Assembly (NCBI GenBank): GCA_050692915.1
Contig: JBOGVU010000026.1
Location: forward strand, 1 to 28,934
Reading direction: 5' to 3'
Source: CALAEC01 sp050692915
GTDB taxonomy: Bacteria > Actinomycetota > UBA4738 > CALAEC01
Length of the DNA: 28,934 nucleotides
Position numbers and translations under genes: made by a program. Of the stretch, positions 16,370 through 23,453 are shown one piece after another (positions within the stretch are counted from its first letter, which is position 1; each line of letters starts with the position of its first letter). Under the pieces are notes generated by a model, which searched no databases, was not told where the DNA came from, and saw only the letters and a list, made by a program, of their open reading frames with translations.

Positions 16370-16851
16370 ATGGCCACCGACGGCTTCCGGCCCCTCCCCT
16401 CGCACTACGACCGGTGCTTCGGCTGCGGCCGGGACCATCCCACCGGCTCCACCTCGAGATGTGGGGCCTGGACGACGAGCTGCGGGTGCGGGGGTCGTTC
16501 ACGGTCACCGAGCACCACCAGGGCGCTCCCGGGCTGGCCCACGGCGGGGTGATCTCGGCCGCGGTGGACGAGGGCATGGGCTACCTGCTGTGGCTGGTGG
16601 GCTCCCCGGCCGTCACGGCCCGGCTCGAGGTGGACTTCCGCCGGCCGGTGCCGGTCGGCTCGCGGCTGGAGCTTCACGCTCGGGTGGACCGGCGGGAGGA
16701 CCGCAAGATCTGGGCGTCCATGCAGGGCCGGGTCGACGACGAGGTCGCGGTGGAAGCCCAGGCTCTGTACGTGATGGTCGGCCTGGAGCACTTCGTCCCG
16801 CACGCCGAGCGGATGGGCGAACGGATGGCGGAGCGGCCCTACAACCCCTAG
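16370..16851 (+). pseudogene. PaaI/hotdog-fold thioesterase with a 1-nt frameshift
   Basis: A hotdog-fold acyl-CoA thioesterase whose two parts lie in different frames. Residues from ATG 16370 read PLPSHYDRCFGCGRDHPTG, the usual Cys-pair N-terminus of this family. The frame then must shift at about 16445-16447 to continue LHLEMWGLDDELRV through APGLAHGGVISAAVDEGMGY (catalytic HGG region) and to stop at 16851. One base appears missing in the Gly codon before CTC CAC. A downstream GTG at 16414 could start a 145-residue product lacking the Cys pair. A -10-like TATCCT (16355-16360) lies 9 nt before the ATG. This is either a real disruption or a sequencing/assembly error; the rest of the protein looks well preserved. 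Confidence 0.8.
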
Positions 16852-16852
16852 G

Positions 16853-17113
16853 TCAGGATCTGAAGCCGAAGTCGTTGGCCTTCTTCACCTTCCGGCGCTC
16901 GGAACGGTCGGGGCGCTCGTGGCGGTCGGCCAGGTCCGGGCGGTGCCCGTTCGTCTCCTCCACGACCCGATGCCTGCCCACGTACCGGCTGGGACGGAGG
17001 CCCAGGCCGTGACCGTGGCGTCGCCCCCGCCGCTCGCCGGCCTCGACGCTCGCCGGGAACCTCGCCGCCACCTCCTCCGTGTCGAACCCAACGAGCCGCG
17101 CGCGCCTGGCCAT
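16853..17113 (-). CDS. small basic hypothetical protein
   Basis: An 86-residue Arg/His-rich protein. It starts MARRARLVGFDTEEVAARFP and continues into basic, low-complexity stretches (GERRGRRHGHGLGLRPSR; RPDLADRHERPDRSERRK) and a KKANDFGFRS tail. The ATG at 17113 follows an unusually strong GGAGGAGGAG, which is the main reason to call it real. It lies 79 nt downstream of the histidine kinase gene on the same strand and converges on the thioesterase gene with 1 nt between stops. No family is recognised; nucleic-acid binding is possible from its charge. Confidence 0.55.
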   Translation of the reverse strand: MARRARLVGFDTEEVAARFPASVEAGERRGRRHGHGLGLRPSRYVGRHRVVEETNGHRPDLADRHERPDRSERRKVKKANDFGFRS

Positions 17114-17192
17114 GTGCTCCTCCTCCGCCGTTCGACGTCCTCCCCGGGTGTATCGGCCGGAAGGGGCTCCCCGCTGGAGTCGGCCGACCGGC

Positions 17193-18623
17193 CTAGTTCG
17201 CCGGGGCGGGAGCCGGGCGAACGGCCGGGGGGGCCGGCAGAGTCACGAGGAAGGTTGTGCCTTCTCGGGGGGCCGAGGACACGGCGACCTCGCCACCCAT
17301 GGCCCTGGTCAGCGAGGCCACGATGGCCAGACCGAGGCCCGCGCCGGCGGGCACTCCCGTCCGGGCCCCGTGCCCGCGGTACAGCCGGTCGAACACGTGG
17401 GCCATCTCCGCCTCGGGGATTCCGGGGCCGGTGTCCGACACCGAGATCTCCACGTGATCGTCCGTCCGCCGGCCGGTGATGGAGATCGTGGCGTCCTCGC
17501 CGCCGTGCCGGACCGCGTTCGTGACCAGGTTCGTCAGCACCTGGAGCAGCCGATCCGGGTCGGCGGTGGCGAAGAGCCCCGCCTCGACCTCCACCAGATG
17601 CTCCCGCCGGGCCAGCAGCATCCCTCGGAGCAGGGCCTCGCGGATCACCAGCTCCACCTCGACGGGCTCCCGCCGGAGCGGCATCCCCTCGTCCAGGCGG
17701 GCCAGGAGCAGGAGGTCGTCCACGATCCGCCGCATCCGCTCGAGCTCCTCCGCGGCCACCGCCAGCGACCGACGGGCTTCGGCCCCGCGGAGCCCCTCGT
17801 CGAGGAGCTCGAGCTGCCCCCGGGCGACCTGGAGCGGGGTTCGGAGCTCGTGCGAGGCGTCCGACAGGAACCGGCGCTGGGAGCTGAAGGCCTCGTCCAG
17901 ACGGGCCAGCATGCCGTCGAAGGCGGCGGCCAGGCGCCCCACCTCGTCGGCGGGCCCATCGGACCCCACTCGACGGGACAGGTCGCCGGTGGCCTCGATC
18001 CCCTCCACCGCCGCGGACATCCTGCGGAGCGGGCCCATCGTCCTCCGGACCGCGGCCACCCCAAGCACCGTGGCGAACGCGAGTCCCAGGCCGCTGGCCC
18101 ATCCGATCCCGGACAGCAGTCCCGACAGCGTCTCCTCCTCGCCCGCAAGTGAGGCGGCCGCCACCAGTGTCCCGATCTGCTGCCCTTCGACCATGAGCGG
18201 CACGCTCAGGGCCCGGACCGAGCCGCCCTCGCCCTGAAGGTCCCACCAGCGCGACGACGTCGCGTTGAGGAGGTCGCCGCTCCGCTCCACGGACCCGAGG
18301 TCGAGCTGGCCCGGGCTGGTCAGGACCTCACCCGTGGACGTCCGCACCGCAACGACCTGGCCGCCGGCGAAGGCGGTCCTCTGGAGCCACGCTCTGGCCC
18401 GGGGAGCCAGGTCCCCCGAGTCGCGCACCAGCGCGGACGGGCCTCGGCGGAACGACTCCACCGCGGCGATCAGCCCATCGTCGAGGGCCCCGGCCAGGTG
18501 GGACCGGGTCAACTGGATAGCCACCGCGGCCACGACCAGGAGCGTGGCCATCACCAGCAGTGCGTAGGTCGCGGCCAAACGGACCGTCAGGGGGAGGCTC
18601 CGGCGCCTAGGTGCCGTCAGCAT
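17193..18623 (-). CDS. sensor histidine kinase (operon with SGPGS proteins)
   Basis: A 476-residue membrane kinase. Helix 1 is at about residues 17-37, an extracytoplasmic sensor domain at 38-165, and helix 2 at about 170-190, then a HAMP linker (MGPLRRMSAAVEGIE). The DHp domain has SDASHELRTPL with the phospho-acceptor His258. The catalytic ATPase motifs are NLVTNAVRHG (N box), DTGPGIPE (G1), VFDRLYRG (F box) and GAGLGLAIV (G2). It should phosphorylate the response regulator encoded two genes upstream. Its first 17 nt overlap the end of the acidic repeat-protein gene, implying coupled translation and perhaps a functional pairing of that protein with the sensor domain. The signal is unknown. 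Confidence 0.92.
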   Translation of the reverse strand: MLTAPRRRSLPLTVRLAATYALLVMATLLVVAAVAIQLTRSHLAGALDDGLIAAVESFRRGPSALVRDSGDLAPRARAWLQRTAFAGGQVVAVRTSTGEVLTSPGQLDLGSVERSGDLLNATSSRWWDLQGEGGSVRALSVPLMVEGQQIGTLVAAASLAGEEETLSGLLSGIGWASGLGLAFATVLGVAAVRRTMGPLRRMSAAVEGIEATGDLSRRVGSDGPADEVGRLAAAFDGMLARLDEAFSSQRRFLSDASHELRTPLQVARGQLELLDEGLRGAEARRSLAVAAEELERMRRIVDDLLLLARLDEGMPLRREPVEVELVIREALLRGMLLARREHLVEVEAGLFATADPDRLLQVLTNLVTNAVRHGGEDATISITGRRTDDHVEISVSDTGPGIPEAEMAHVFDRLYRGHGARTGVPAGAGLGLAIVASLTRAMGGEVAVSSAPREGTTFLVTLPAPPAVRPAPAPAN

Positions 18624-19104
18624 CGTCGGATCCCGACCCGGACCCGGAGCTGTCCGAGCCCGAGCTGTCCGAGCCGGACCCCGAGCTGTCGGATCCGGGG
18701 CCGGAGTCGTCGTCGTCGGATCCGCGGCCGGAGTCGTCGTCGTCGGATCCGGGGCCGGAGTCGTCGTCGTCGGATCCGGGGCCGGAGTCGTCGTCGTCGG
18801 ATCCGGGGCCGGAGTTGTCGTCGGATCCGGGGCCGGAGTTGTCGTCGGATCCGGGGCCGGAGTTGTCGTCGTAATCGTCGTCCTCGTAGTCCTCGATCGA
18901 CCCCTCCTCGACCTCGCGAGGGACCTCCTCGACCTCTAGCGGGCTGGTGCGAGGCGAGGGCGTGGGGTCCAGTGTGCCGGAGTCGGCCTCGAGGAGCACC
19001 ACCGGCGTGGGGGGCGGTGCCTCGCGGAAGACGCCCCGGCCGCCGACCAGCACGCCGGCGAAGAAGACCGCCGCCGCGGCCAGGGCCACGGACCCGGCCC
19101 TCAC
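18607..19104 (-). CDS. membrane-anchored acidic SGPGS-repeat protein
   Basis: A 165-residue protein: an N-terminal membrane helix (residues 4-22, SVALAAAAVFFAGVLVG), then a Pro/Thr/Glu linker, an acidic segment (EDYEDDDYDD), and a C-terminal array of DDNSGPGS and DDDDSGPGS units ending in Ser/Gly/Asp repeats. GTG 19104 overlaps the stop of the response-regulator gene (GTGA) and the 3' end overlaps the kinase start, so it is embedded in the two-component operon. The same frame is open much further upstream, but only antisense-like over other genes. The extracellular Asp-rich array might bind Ca2+ or other cations, or be a disordered spacer. No named family recognised. Confidence 0.8.
   Translation of the reverse strand: MRAGSVALAAAAVFFAGVLVGGRGVFREAPPPTPVVLLEADSGTLDPTPSPRTSPLEVEEVPREVEEGSIEDYEDDDYDDNSGPGSDDNSGPGSDDNSGPGSDDDDSGPGSDDDDSGPGSDDDDSGRGSDDDDSGPGSDSSGSGSDSSGSDSSGSGSGSDDADGT
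18689..18870. repeat. in-frame tandem repeat, 27-nt then 24-nt units
   Basis: Seven units each carry GGATCC, at 18691, 18718, 18745, 18772, 18799, 18823 and 18847: four periods of 27 nt then two of 24 nt. All keep the reading frame and encode DDDDSGPGS or DDNSGPGS on the minus strand (one unit has GRGS). The near-identity of the units suggests recent expansion by slippage or unequal recombination. Confidence 0.9.
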
Positions 19105-19769
19105 GACGCCGCCTCCGGCGCGAACCGGTACCCGGAGCCGCGGACGGTCTCGACGAGCCCGTGGCCGAGCTTCCGCCGGAGAGCGGCCACGTACACCTCC
19201 ACCACGTTCGACCCCGGATCGAAGTCGAGGTCCCACACCAGCGTGAGCAGCTGTCCGCGCGACAGCACCTGCCCGGGATGCCCCATGAACGCCGCCAGGA
19301 GCTCGAGCTCGCGGGCGGACAGCGCCACCTCCCGGCCATCCAGCACGGCCCGGTGCGCGGCCAGGTCGAGGGTGAGCGGCCCGGCCTTCAGCACACCCCC
19401 GTCGCCCTCCGTCCACCGCAGGCGGGCCCGGATCCGAGCGGCCAGCTCGTCGACCGAGAACGGCTTGGTCACGTAGTCGTCGGCCCCGGCGTCCAGGCCG
19501 CCGATCTTCGAGCCGGTCGAGTCGAGCGCGGTCACCGCGATGACCGGGACCCGGGGCTTGGCTTGCCGGATGTCCTCGAGCACATCCAGCCCGCCCCGCC
19601 CTGGGAGCACCAGGTCGAGGAGCACCAGGTCCACGTCGAGCTTCCTGGCCAGCTCGATGCCGGCCTCGCCGTCGGGGGCCGAGGACACCACGAACCCGCG
19701 GGCCCCGAGCCCGCGCTCGACGATCTCCCTGATCCGGGGATCGTCCTCGATCAGGAGGACGTGCGGCAC
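19101..19769 (-). CDS. OmpR-family response regulator
   Basis: A 222-residue regulator. The receiver domain is at 1-118 with IEDD at the metal site, the phospho-acceptor Asp52 in LLDLVLPG, a conserved TA and the VTKPF lysine. The C-terminal winged-helix DNA-binding domain (about 128-218) has LSARELELLAAFMGHPGQVL, then SNVVEVYVAALRRKLG and ETVRGSGYRF. The ATG at 19769 follows GAGGAG. The stop overlaps the start of the acidic SGPGS-repeat gene, and the cognate kinase gene follows that, so kinase and regulator are separated by the repeat gene. Probably a transcription activator or repressor of envelope genes; targets unknown. Confidence 0.93.
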   Translation of the reverse strand: MPHVLLIEDDPRIREIVERGLGARGFVVSSAPDGEAGIELARKLDVDLVLLDLVLPGRGGLDVLEDIRQAKPRVPVIAVTALDSTGSKIGGLDAGADDYVTKPFSVDELAARIRARLRWTEGDGGVLKAGPLTLDLAAHRAVLDGREVALSARELELLAAFMGHPGQVLSRGQLLTLVWDLDFDPGSNVVEVYVAALRRKLGHGLVETVRGSGYRFAPEAAS

Positions 19770-19781
19770 CGTTCGCGCTCC

Positions 19782-21053
19782 TCAGGCCTGCTCCAGCAAG
19801 CGTACCGCCAGCTGGACCCGACGGCCCACCTCGGCCGGCCACCGCGGGTCGAGCACCCGGAACGGTCCCGAGGCCAGCAGCAGCGCCGCCAGGGCCTCGC
19901 GCCACGCCAGGTCCGCCGAGGGGATCCCCAGCCGCCGGAGGAACGCCTCCCGGACCAGGCCACGGTAAGCGGCCAGCCGATCCGCCGCGGCCGGAACCGA
20001 CAGGGCCAGCACCAGGAGGTGGGCGCAGAAGTTCGCGGCGTCGGTGGCGGGGTCGCCCGGGCCCAGGTCGTCGAGGTCGATCAGGCCGAGCGAGAAGTCC
20101 TCGTCCACGAACACCTGGGCCTCGTACAGGTCGCCGTGCACGGCCGGGGCGGCCCGAGCGGCTCGACTCTCCCCCGCGGCCACGGCCTCGACCACCCGAT
20201 CGACCTCGGCGGCCCACGACGGCACGAGCCGCCCCAACACCGCCGCGGCCGATCCGGCCGCCTCTGTGGGCGAAGGCCGGGCCACTTCGGGAAGACGGGG
20301 CCCGACCTGTTCGGCCACCTTTTCTGGCAGGAGGGCCACCCGCTCGGGCGACGGCAGCGGGCCGCCGGCCACCAGCAGGTCGCGGAGGGACCGGCCCCGG
20401 GCCGGCTCGAACACGAAGGCGTCCTCCCCGAGGGACCCCGCGGGCATGGAAAGACGCAGGGCCTCCGAGCCCTCGAGGACCGACCCGGCCGCTAGCCGGG
20501 CCCGCTCCGCCTTCGATCGAGGAAGGACTTTCCCGAACGCCGTCTCCCACCGCCTCCCGCCTCGGCCCCGGCGCAGCACCCGGTACCGGAACACGGCCCG
20601 TCGCCGCGGCCGGTACCGGAGCAGCTGGACGCTGACGGCGGCGGCCCCCAGGCGCCGGGCCACCTCCGGGCCCCAGGCTACGTCGGCGAGATCGGGGAGC
20701 GAAGGGTCGAACGGGAACGCCCACACCAGGTGCTGACCTGACCGGCCCACGGGCTCGGCCAGGCCGGTCCGGTCCTCGGCGTCCTCGGGGAGCGGGCCGG
20801 GGGTCCGCGCCCGCGCCCGGGTCTCAGCGCACAGGACGAACGTTCGCTGGCCTCCGCCCCTGTGCGCAAGTACCCGGTACCGGACCGCGGCGGACCGGCC
20901 GGGCCGATACAGCGCCTGGGCCGGCCTGGCGTCCTCCACCGACCAGCCCCGCTCGCCGAGGAAGGCCGAGATCGCCTCCCGGCCCTCCCCGGTGAGCAAC
21001 CCTCGGGCCCCGGGAAGCCCGGGGTCCGAGGGGATAGGCGGAACTCGGTCCAT
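19782..21053 (-). CDS. APH-fold phosphotransferase family protein
   Basis: A 423-residue protein with an aminoglycoside-phosphotransferase/choline-kinase-like catalytic core near the C-terminus. AVHGDLYEAQVFVD supplies the Brenner motif (HGDL with Gln for the usual Asn at the metal site), and LGLIDLDDLGPGDPATDAANF supplies the second metal-binding Asp. The N-terminal half carries basic strands (SAAVRYRVLAHRGG; RAVFRYRVLRRGRGG), seemingly a duplicated lobe. Its ATG overlaps the stop of the upstream SGPGS protein (TGATG), and the response regulator begins 12 nt after its stop. Location in a signalling operon argues for phosphorylating a small metabolite or sugar rather than antibiotic resistance. 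Substrate unknown. Confidence 0.83.
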   Translation of the reverse strand: MDRVPPIPSDPGLPGARGLLTGEGREAISAFLGERGWSVEDARPAQALYRPGRSAAVRYRVLAHRGGGQRTFVLCAETRARARTPGPLPEDAEDRTGLAEPVGRSGQHLVWAFPFDPSLPDLADVAWGPEVARRLGAAAVSVQLLRYRPRRRAVFRYRVLRRGRGGRRWETAFGKVLPRSKAERARLAAGSVLEGSEALRLSMPAGSLGEDAFVFEPARGRSLRDLLVAGGPLPSPERVALLPEKVAEQVGPRLPEVARPSPTEAAGSAAAVLGRLVPSWAAEVDRVVEAVAAGESRAARAAPAVHGDLYEAQVFVDEDFSLGLIDLDDLGPGDPATDAANFCAHLLVLALSVPAAADRLAAYRGLVREAFLRRLGIPSADLAWREALAALLLASGPFRVLDPRWPAEVGRRVQLAVRLLEQA

Positions 21054-21520
21054 CAGTCGCCCGAGTCGGCCGAGTCACCGCCAGAGCCGGGACCCGAGTT
21101 GTCGTCCGGGCTGTCCACGGACGCGTCGCCGCCCGAGCCCGGCCCGCTGGAGAAGCTGTCCGGGCCGGAGTTGTCCGGCGAGTCGTCCGGCGAGTCCACG
21201 GTGTCGGCCGACGCCGGCGACGCGGTGTCCGCCGTGTTCGGCGACGCGGCCGAGTTCGTCCCGGCCGTGTTCACGTCCTCGGTCCCCGGGGTGTCCGGCG
21301 ACCCCGCCGTGCTGGCCGAGTCGAGGACGTCGTCGAGCGGCGAGACCTGGGTCTCCACCTGCACCTCGTCGCCCTCGATGTTCAGGGACGTGCCATCATC
21401 GCCCAGCTCCACGGCCGACGGGGCGGCCGCGTCCGGGGCGCTCATCCCTGCGGCCGCGGCGCCGACCCCGACGGCCGACCCACCGGCCAGCAGGGCCACG
21501 ATCTTCTTCCCGATCGCCAT
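21053..21520 (-). CDS. exported protein with DDNSGPGS tail
   Basis: A 155-residue protein with an N-terminal signal or anchor (MAIGKKIVALLAGG and an Ala/Gly stretch to about residue 25). A short strand-rich part (SLNIEGDEVQVETQV) is followed by a long disordered Ser/Thr/Asp/Pro region ending SPDDNSGPGSGGDSADSGD. The tail shares the DDNSGPGS motif with the membrane-anchored protein encoded two genes downstream. ATG 21520 is chosen over GTG 21529 because AGGAGG ends 8 nt before it. First gene of the operon. It may be secreted and interact with the sensor kinase or the wall; no family recognised. Confidence 0.75.
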   Translation of the reverse strand: MAIGKKIVALLAGGSAVGVGAAAAGMSAPDAAAPSAVELGDDGTSLNIEGDEVQVETQVSPLDDVLDSASTAGSPDTPGTEDVNTAGTNSAASPNTADTASPASADTVDSPDDSPDNSGPDSFSSGPGSGGDASVDSPDDNSGPGSGGDSADSGD

Positions 21521-21633
21521 CCTTGCCACCTCCTCCTCTTCCGTCGTTCACCCTGACTATCGGCATCCCCACTGAGGCCTTCATGAGCCGCGGATGAGGG
21601 TTCCTTTAGGTTCGCCGGTTCCAGGGGGGCCGC

Positions 21634-21639
21634 TACAAT
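21634..21639 (+). promoter_or_regulatory. -10-like TACAAT upstream of the CapA-like gene
   Basis: TACAAT lies 23 nt before the chosen GTG at 21663. The hexamer 17 nt upstream (TTCGCC, 21611-21616) matches the -35 consensus at three of six positions. Confidence 0.35.
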
Positions 21640-21662
21640 CGGCGCTTCGGGACGGGGGACGA

Positions 21663-22727
21663 GTGCGAGGCAAGCACCGGAGCAGGAGGTGGCCGTGGGC
21701 CGTCGCGGCCGTGGCCGGGCTCGGCGCGCTGGGGACCGGGTACGTGCTCCGGGACGATCTCACCGCCCCGTTCCGCGCCGGGGCCCCCTCGCCGGAGGCC
21801 CGCTCCCCACAGCCACGGCCGGGTCCGACGCTCACCGTGACCCCGCCGCCTCCCTCGCCGACGCCACCTCCGCGGGAGCGGCTGGTGATCCACGGCACCG
21901 GTGACGTGAGCCTCGATCCCGCCTACATCCCGAACCTGACCGCGAACGGCTACGGGTACGCGTGGGAAGGCCTCGGGGGGCTGTTCCGCCGTGACGACCT
22001 CACCGTGATCAACCTGGAGTGCCCGGTGTCGGAGCTCCGCGACCCTCTCGACAAGAAGTTCGTGTTCCTGTGCGACCCGGCCGCCCTCCCCGCGGCCCGC
22101 CGGGCCGGCGTGGAGGTGGCGAACCTGGCGAACAACCACGGGTACGACCACGGGCCCGAGGCGCTCCTCGACTCCGTCCGGAACCTGCGGCTGGCGGGGA
22201 TCGCCCCGGTCGGGGCGGGCCGGGGCCCCCGTCGGGCCCTGGCGCCCGCGATGTTCGACCTGGGGGGCTGGCGGGTGGCCGTGTTGGGGCTGGGGATGGT
22301 GATCGACCCGCCCGACCAGGTCGCCGCGCCGGGTCATCCGGGGACGGCCGCCGGCCGGGACACGGGCGCGATGGTGCGAGCGATCCGGGCCGCGGACCGC
22401 CGGGCCGACCTCGTGATCGTGACGATCCACTGGGGGATGGAGCTCGACACCGAGCCGCGCCCGGAGCAGGTCGAGCTGGGCCGGGCGTTCGTGCGCGCGG
22501 GAGCCGACGCCATCTTCGGCCACCACGCCCACCGGCTTCAGCCCCTCGATCACTACCGGGGCCGGCCCATCTTCTGGGGGCTGGGGAACTTCGTGTGGCC
22601 GGACTTCTCGCCCGCCGGCGCTATAACGGCCGTGGCGCAGGTCGTGGTCCGGGGCAACGGTTCCGTTACCGGGCGCTTGCTCCCGGCCCACATCGAGCCC
22701 TCGGGTCACCCCGTCCTCCTCGACTGA
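21663..22727 (+). CDS. CapA-family (poly-gamma-glutamate capsule type) metallophosphatase-like protein
   Basis: A 354-residue extracytoplasmic enzyme: a basic N-terminus, a membrane anchor at about residues 11-28, a Pro-rich linker (PPPPSPTPPPRE), then the CapA/PGA_cap calcineurin-like fold with HGTGDVSLDP, INLECPVSE, NLANNHGYDHG, VTIHWGMEL and GHHAHRLQP, which supply metal-coordinating Asp, Asn and His residues. GTG 21663 is preferred over the in-frame ATG 21594 because GGGGGACGA precedes it and the anchor then begins naturally. Members take part in poly-gamma-glutamate or other polymer assembly or in wall phosphoester chemistry. No capB/capC genes are near, so the polymer role is uncertain. 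Confidence 0.87.
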   Translation: MRGKHRSRRWPWAVAAVAGLGALGTGYVLRDDLTAPFRAGAPSPEARSPQPRPGPTLTVTPPPPSPTPPPRERLVIHGTGDVSLDPAYIPNLTANGYGYAWEGLGGLFRRDDLTVINLECPVSELRDPLDKKFVFLCDPAALPAARRAGVEVANLANNHGYDHGPEALLDSVRNLRLAGIAPVGAGRGPRRALAPAMFDLGGWRVAVLGLGMVIDPPDQVAAPGHPGTAAGRDTGAMVRAIRAADRRADLVIVTIHWGMELDTEPRPEQVELGRAFVRAGADAIFGHHAHRLQPLDHYRGRPIFWGLGNFVWPDFSPAGAITAVAQVVVRGNGSVTGRLLPAHIEPSGHPVLLD

Positions 22728-22766
22728 GGCGCCTTCCGGCCCCCCGTCCGATAATGGCCCAGGGGG

Positions 22767-23453
22767 ATGAACACGCCGACGATCCTGCTCGTGGACGACG
22801 ATGCTCGCCTCAGGGAGATCGTGGGGATGGCCCTGGAGGGCGAGGGGTACGGGGTGCACGCGGCCGCCTCCGCGGAGGAGGCCGTGGCCATCCTGGACCG
22901 CGACGACCCCGACCTCCTGATCCTCGATGTGATGCTGCCCGGCCAGGACGGCTTCGAGCTGTGCCGGGAGATCCGAACGAAGAGCCCGGTCCCGATCCTG
23001 ATGCTCACGGCCAAGACCGACACCGTGGACGTGGTGGTGGGGCTGGAGTCGGGCGCCGACGACTACGTGACCAAGCCGTTCGTGACCAAGGAGCTGGTGG
23101 CCCGGATCCGGGCGCTGCTGCGCCGGGCCCGGGGGGCCGAGCAGTCGCCCCGGAAGATCTCGGTGGACGACCTGGAGATCGCCCCCGACGCGGCCACCGT
23201 GACCAAGGGCGGCGAACCGCTCCACCTGACCAAGACCGAGTTCAAGCTGCTCCTCGCGCTGGCCTCGCGGCCGAACCAGGTGTTCACCCGGGAGGTGCTC
23301 CTCCAGCAGGTGTGGGATTACGACTACTTCGGCGACTCCCGCCTCGTCGACGTCCACATCCGGCGGCTCCGGGCCAAGATCGAGGACGACCCCCGGGAGC
23401 CCAGGATCGTGCAGACCGTCCGGGGACTCGGCTACAAGGTGGCCACCCGATGA
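22767..23453 (+). CDS. OmpR/PhoB-family response regulator (MtrA-like)
   Basis: A 228-residue regulator with receiver residues VDDD, Asp54 in LILDVMLPG, a TAK segment and VTKPF. The winged helix is LTKTEFKLLLALASRPNQVF, then DSRLVDVHIRRLRAKIE and VQTVRGLGYK. A GATAAT box lies at 22750-22755 and AGGGGG precedes the ATG. The stop overlaps the kinase gene by 4 nt (ATGA), and a GerMN lipoprotein gene follows that. This order matches the actinobacterial mtrA-mtrB-lpqB locus that links cell-wall metabolism and division to replication. Assignment to true MtrA is by context and family resemblance only. Confidence 0.92.
   Translation: MNTPTILLVDDDARLREIVGMALEGEGYGVHAAASAEEAVAILDRDDPDLLILDVMLPGQDGFELCREIRTKSPVPILMLTAKTDTVDVVVGLESGADDYVTKPFVTKELVARIRALLRRARGAEQSPRKISVDDLEIAPDAATVTKGGEPLHLTKTEFKLLLALASRPNQVFTREVLLQQVWDYDYFGDSRLVDVHIRRLRAKIEDDPREPRIVQTVRGLGYKVATR

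Noticed and set aside
16414..16851. Intact thioesterase starting at GTG 16414
   Set aside because: It would lack the conserved CFGCG N-terminus, which is present in the neighbouring frame; a frameshift explains the data better.
18689..18870. CRISPR-like regular repeats
   Set aside because: Units are contiguous without unique spacers, are multiples of three, and encode a protein repeat.
18498..20495. Plus-strand open frame of 665 codons with Arg-rich repeats
   Set aside because: Antisense to the kinase, repeat protein, response regulator and APH genes, all of which have family motifs on the minus strand.
19782..21053. Aminoglycoside-resistance gene
   Set aside because: Only the general APH-fold motifs are present, and the gene is embedded in a chromosomal signalling operon with no mobile-element context.
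22019..23449. Long in-frame upstream extension of the MtrB-like kinase
   Set aside because: This part is an off-frame reading of the CapA and response-regulator genes; the kinase start at 23450 is fixed by the ATGA overlap and the first membrane helix.
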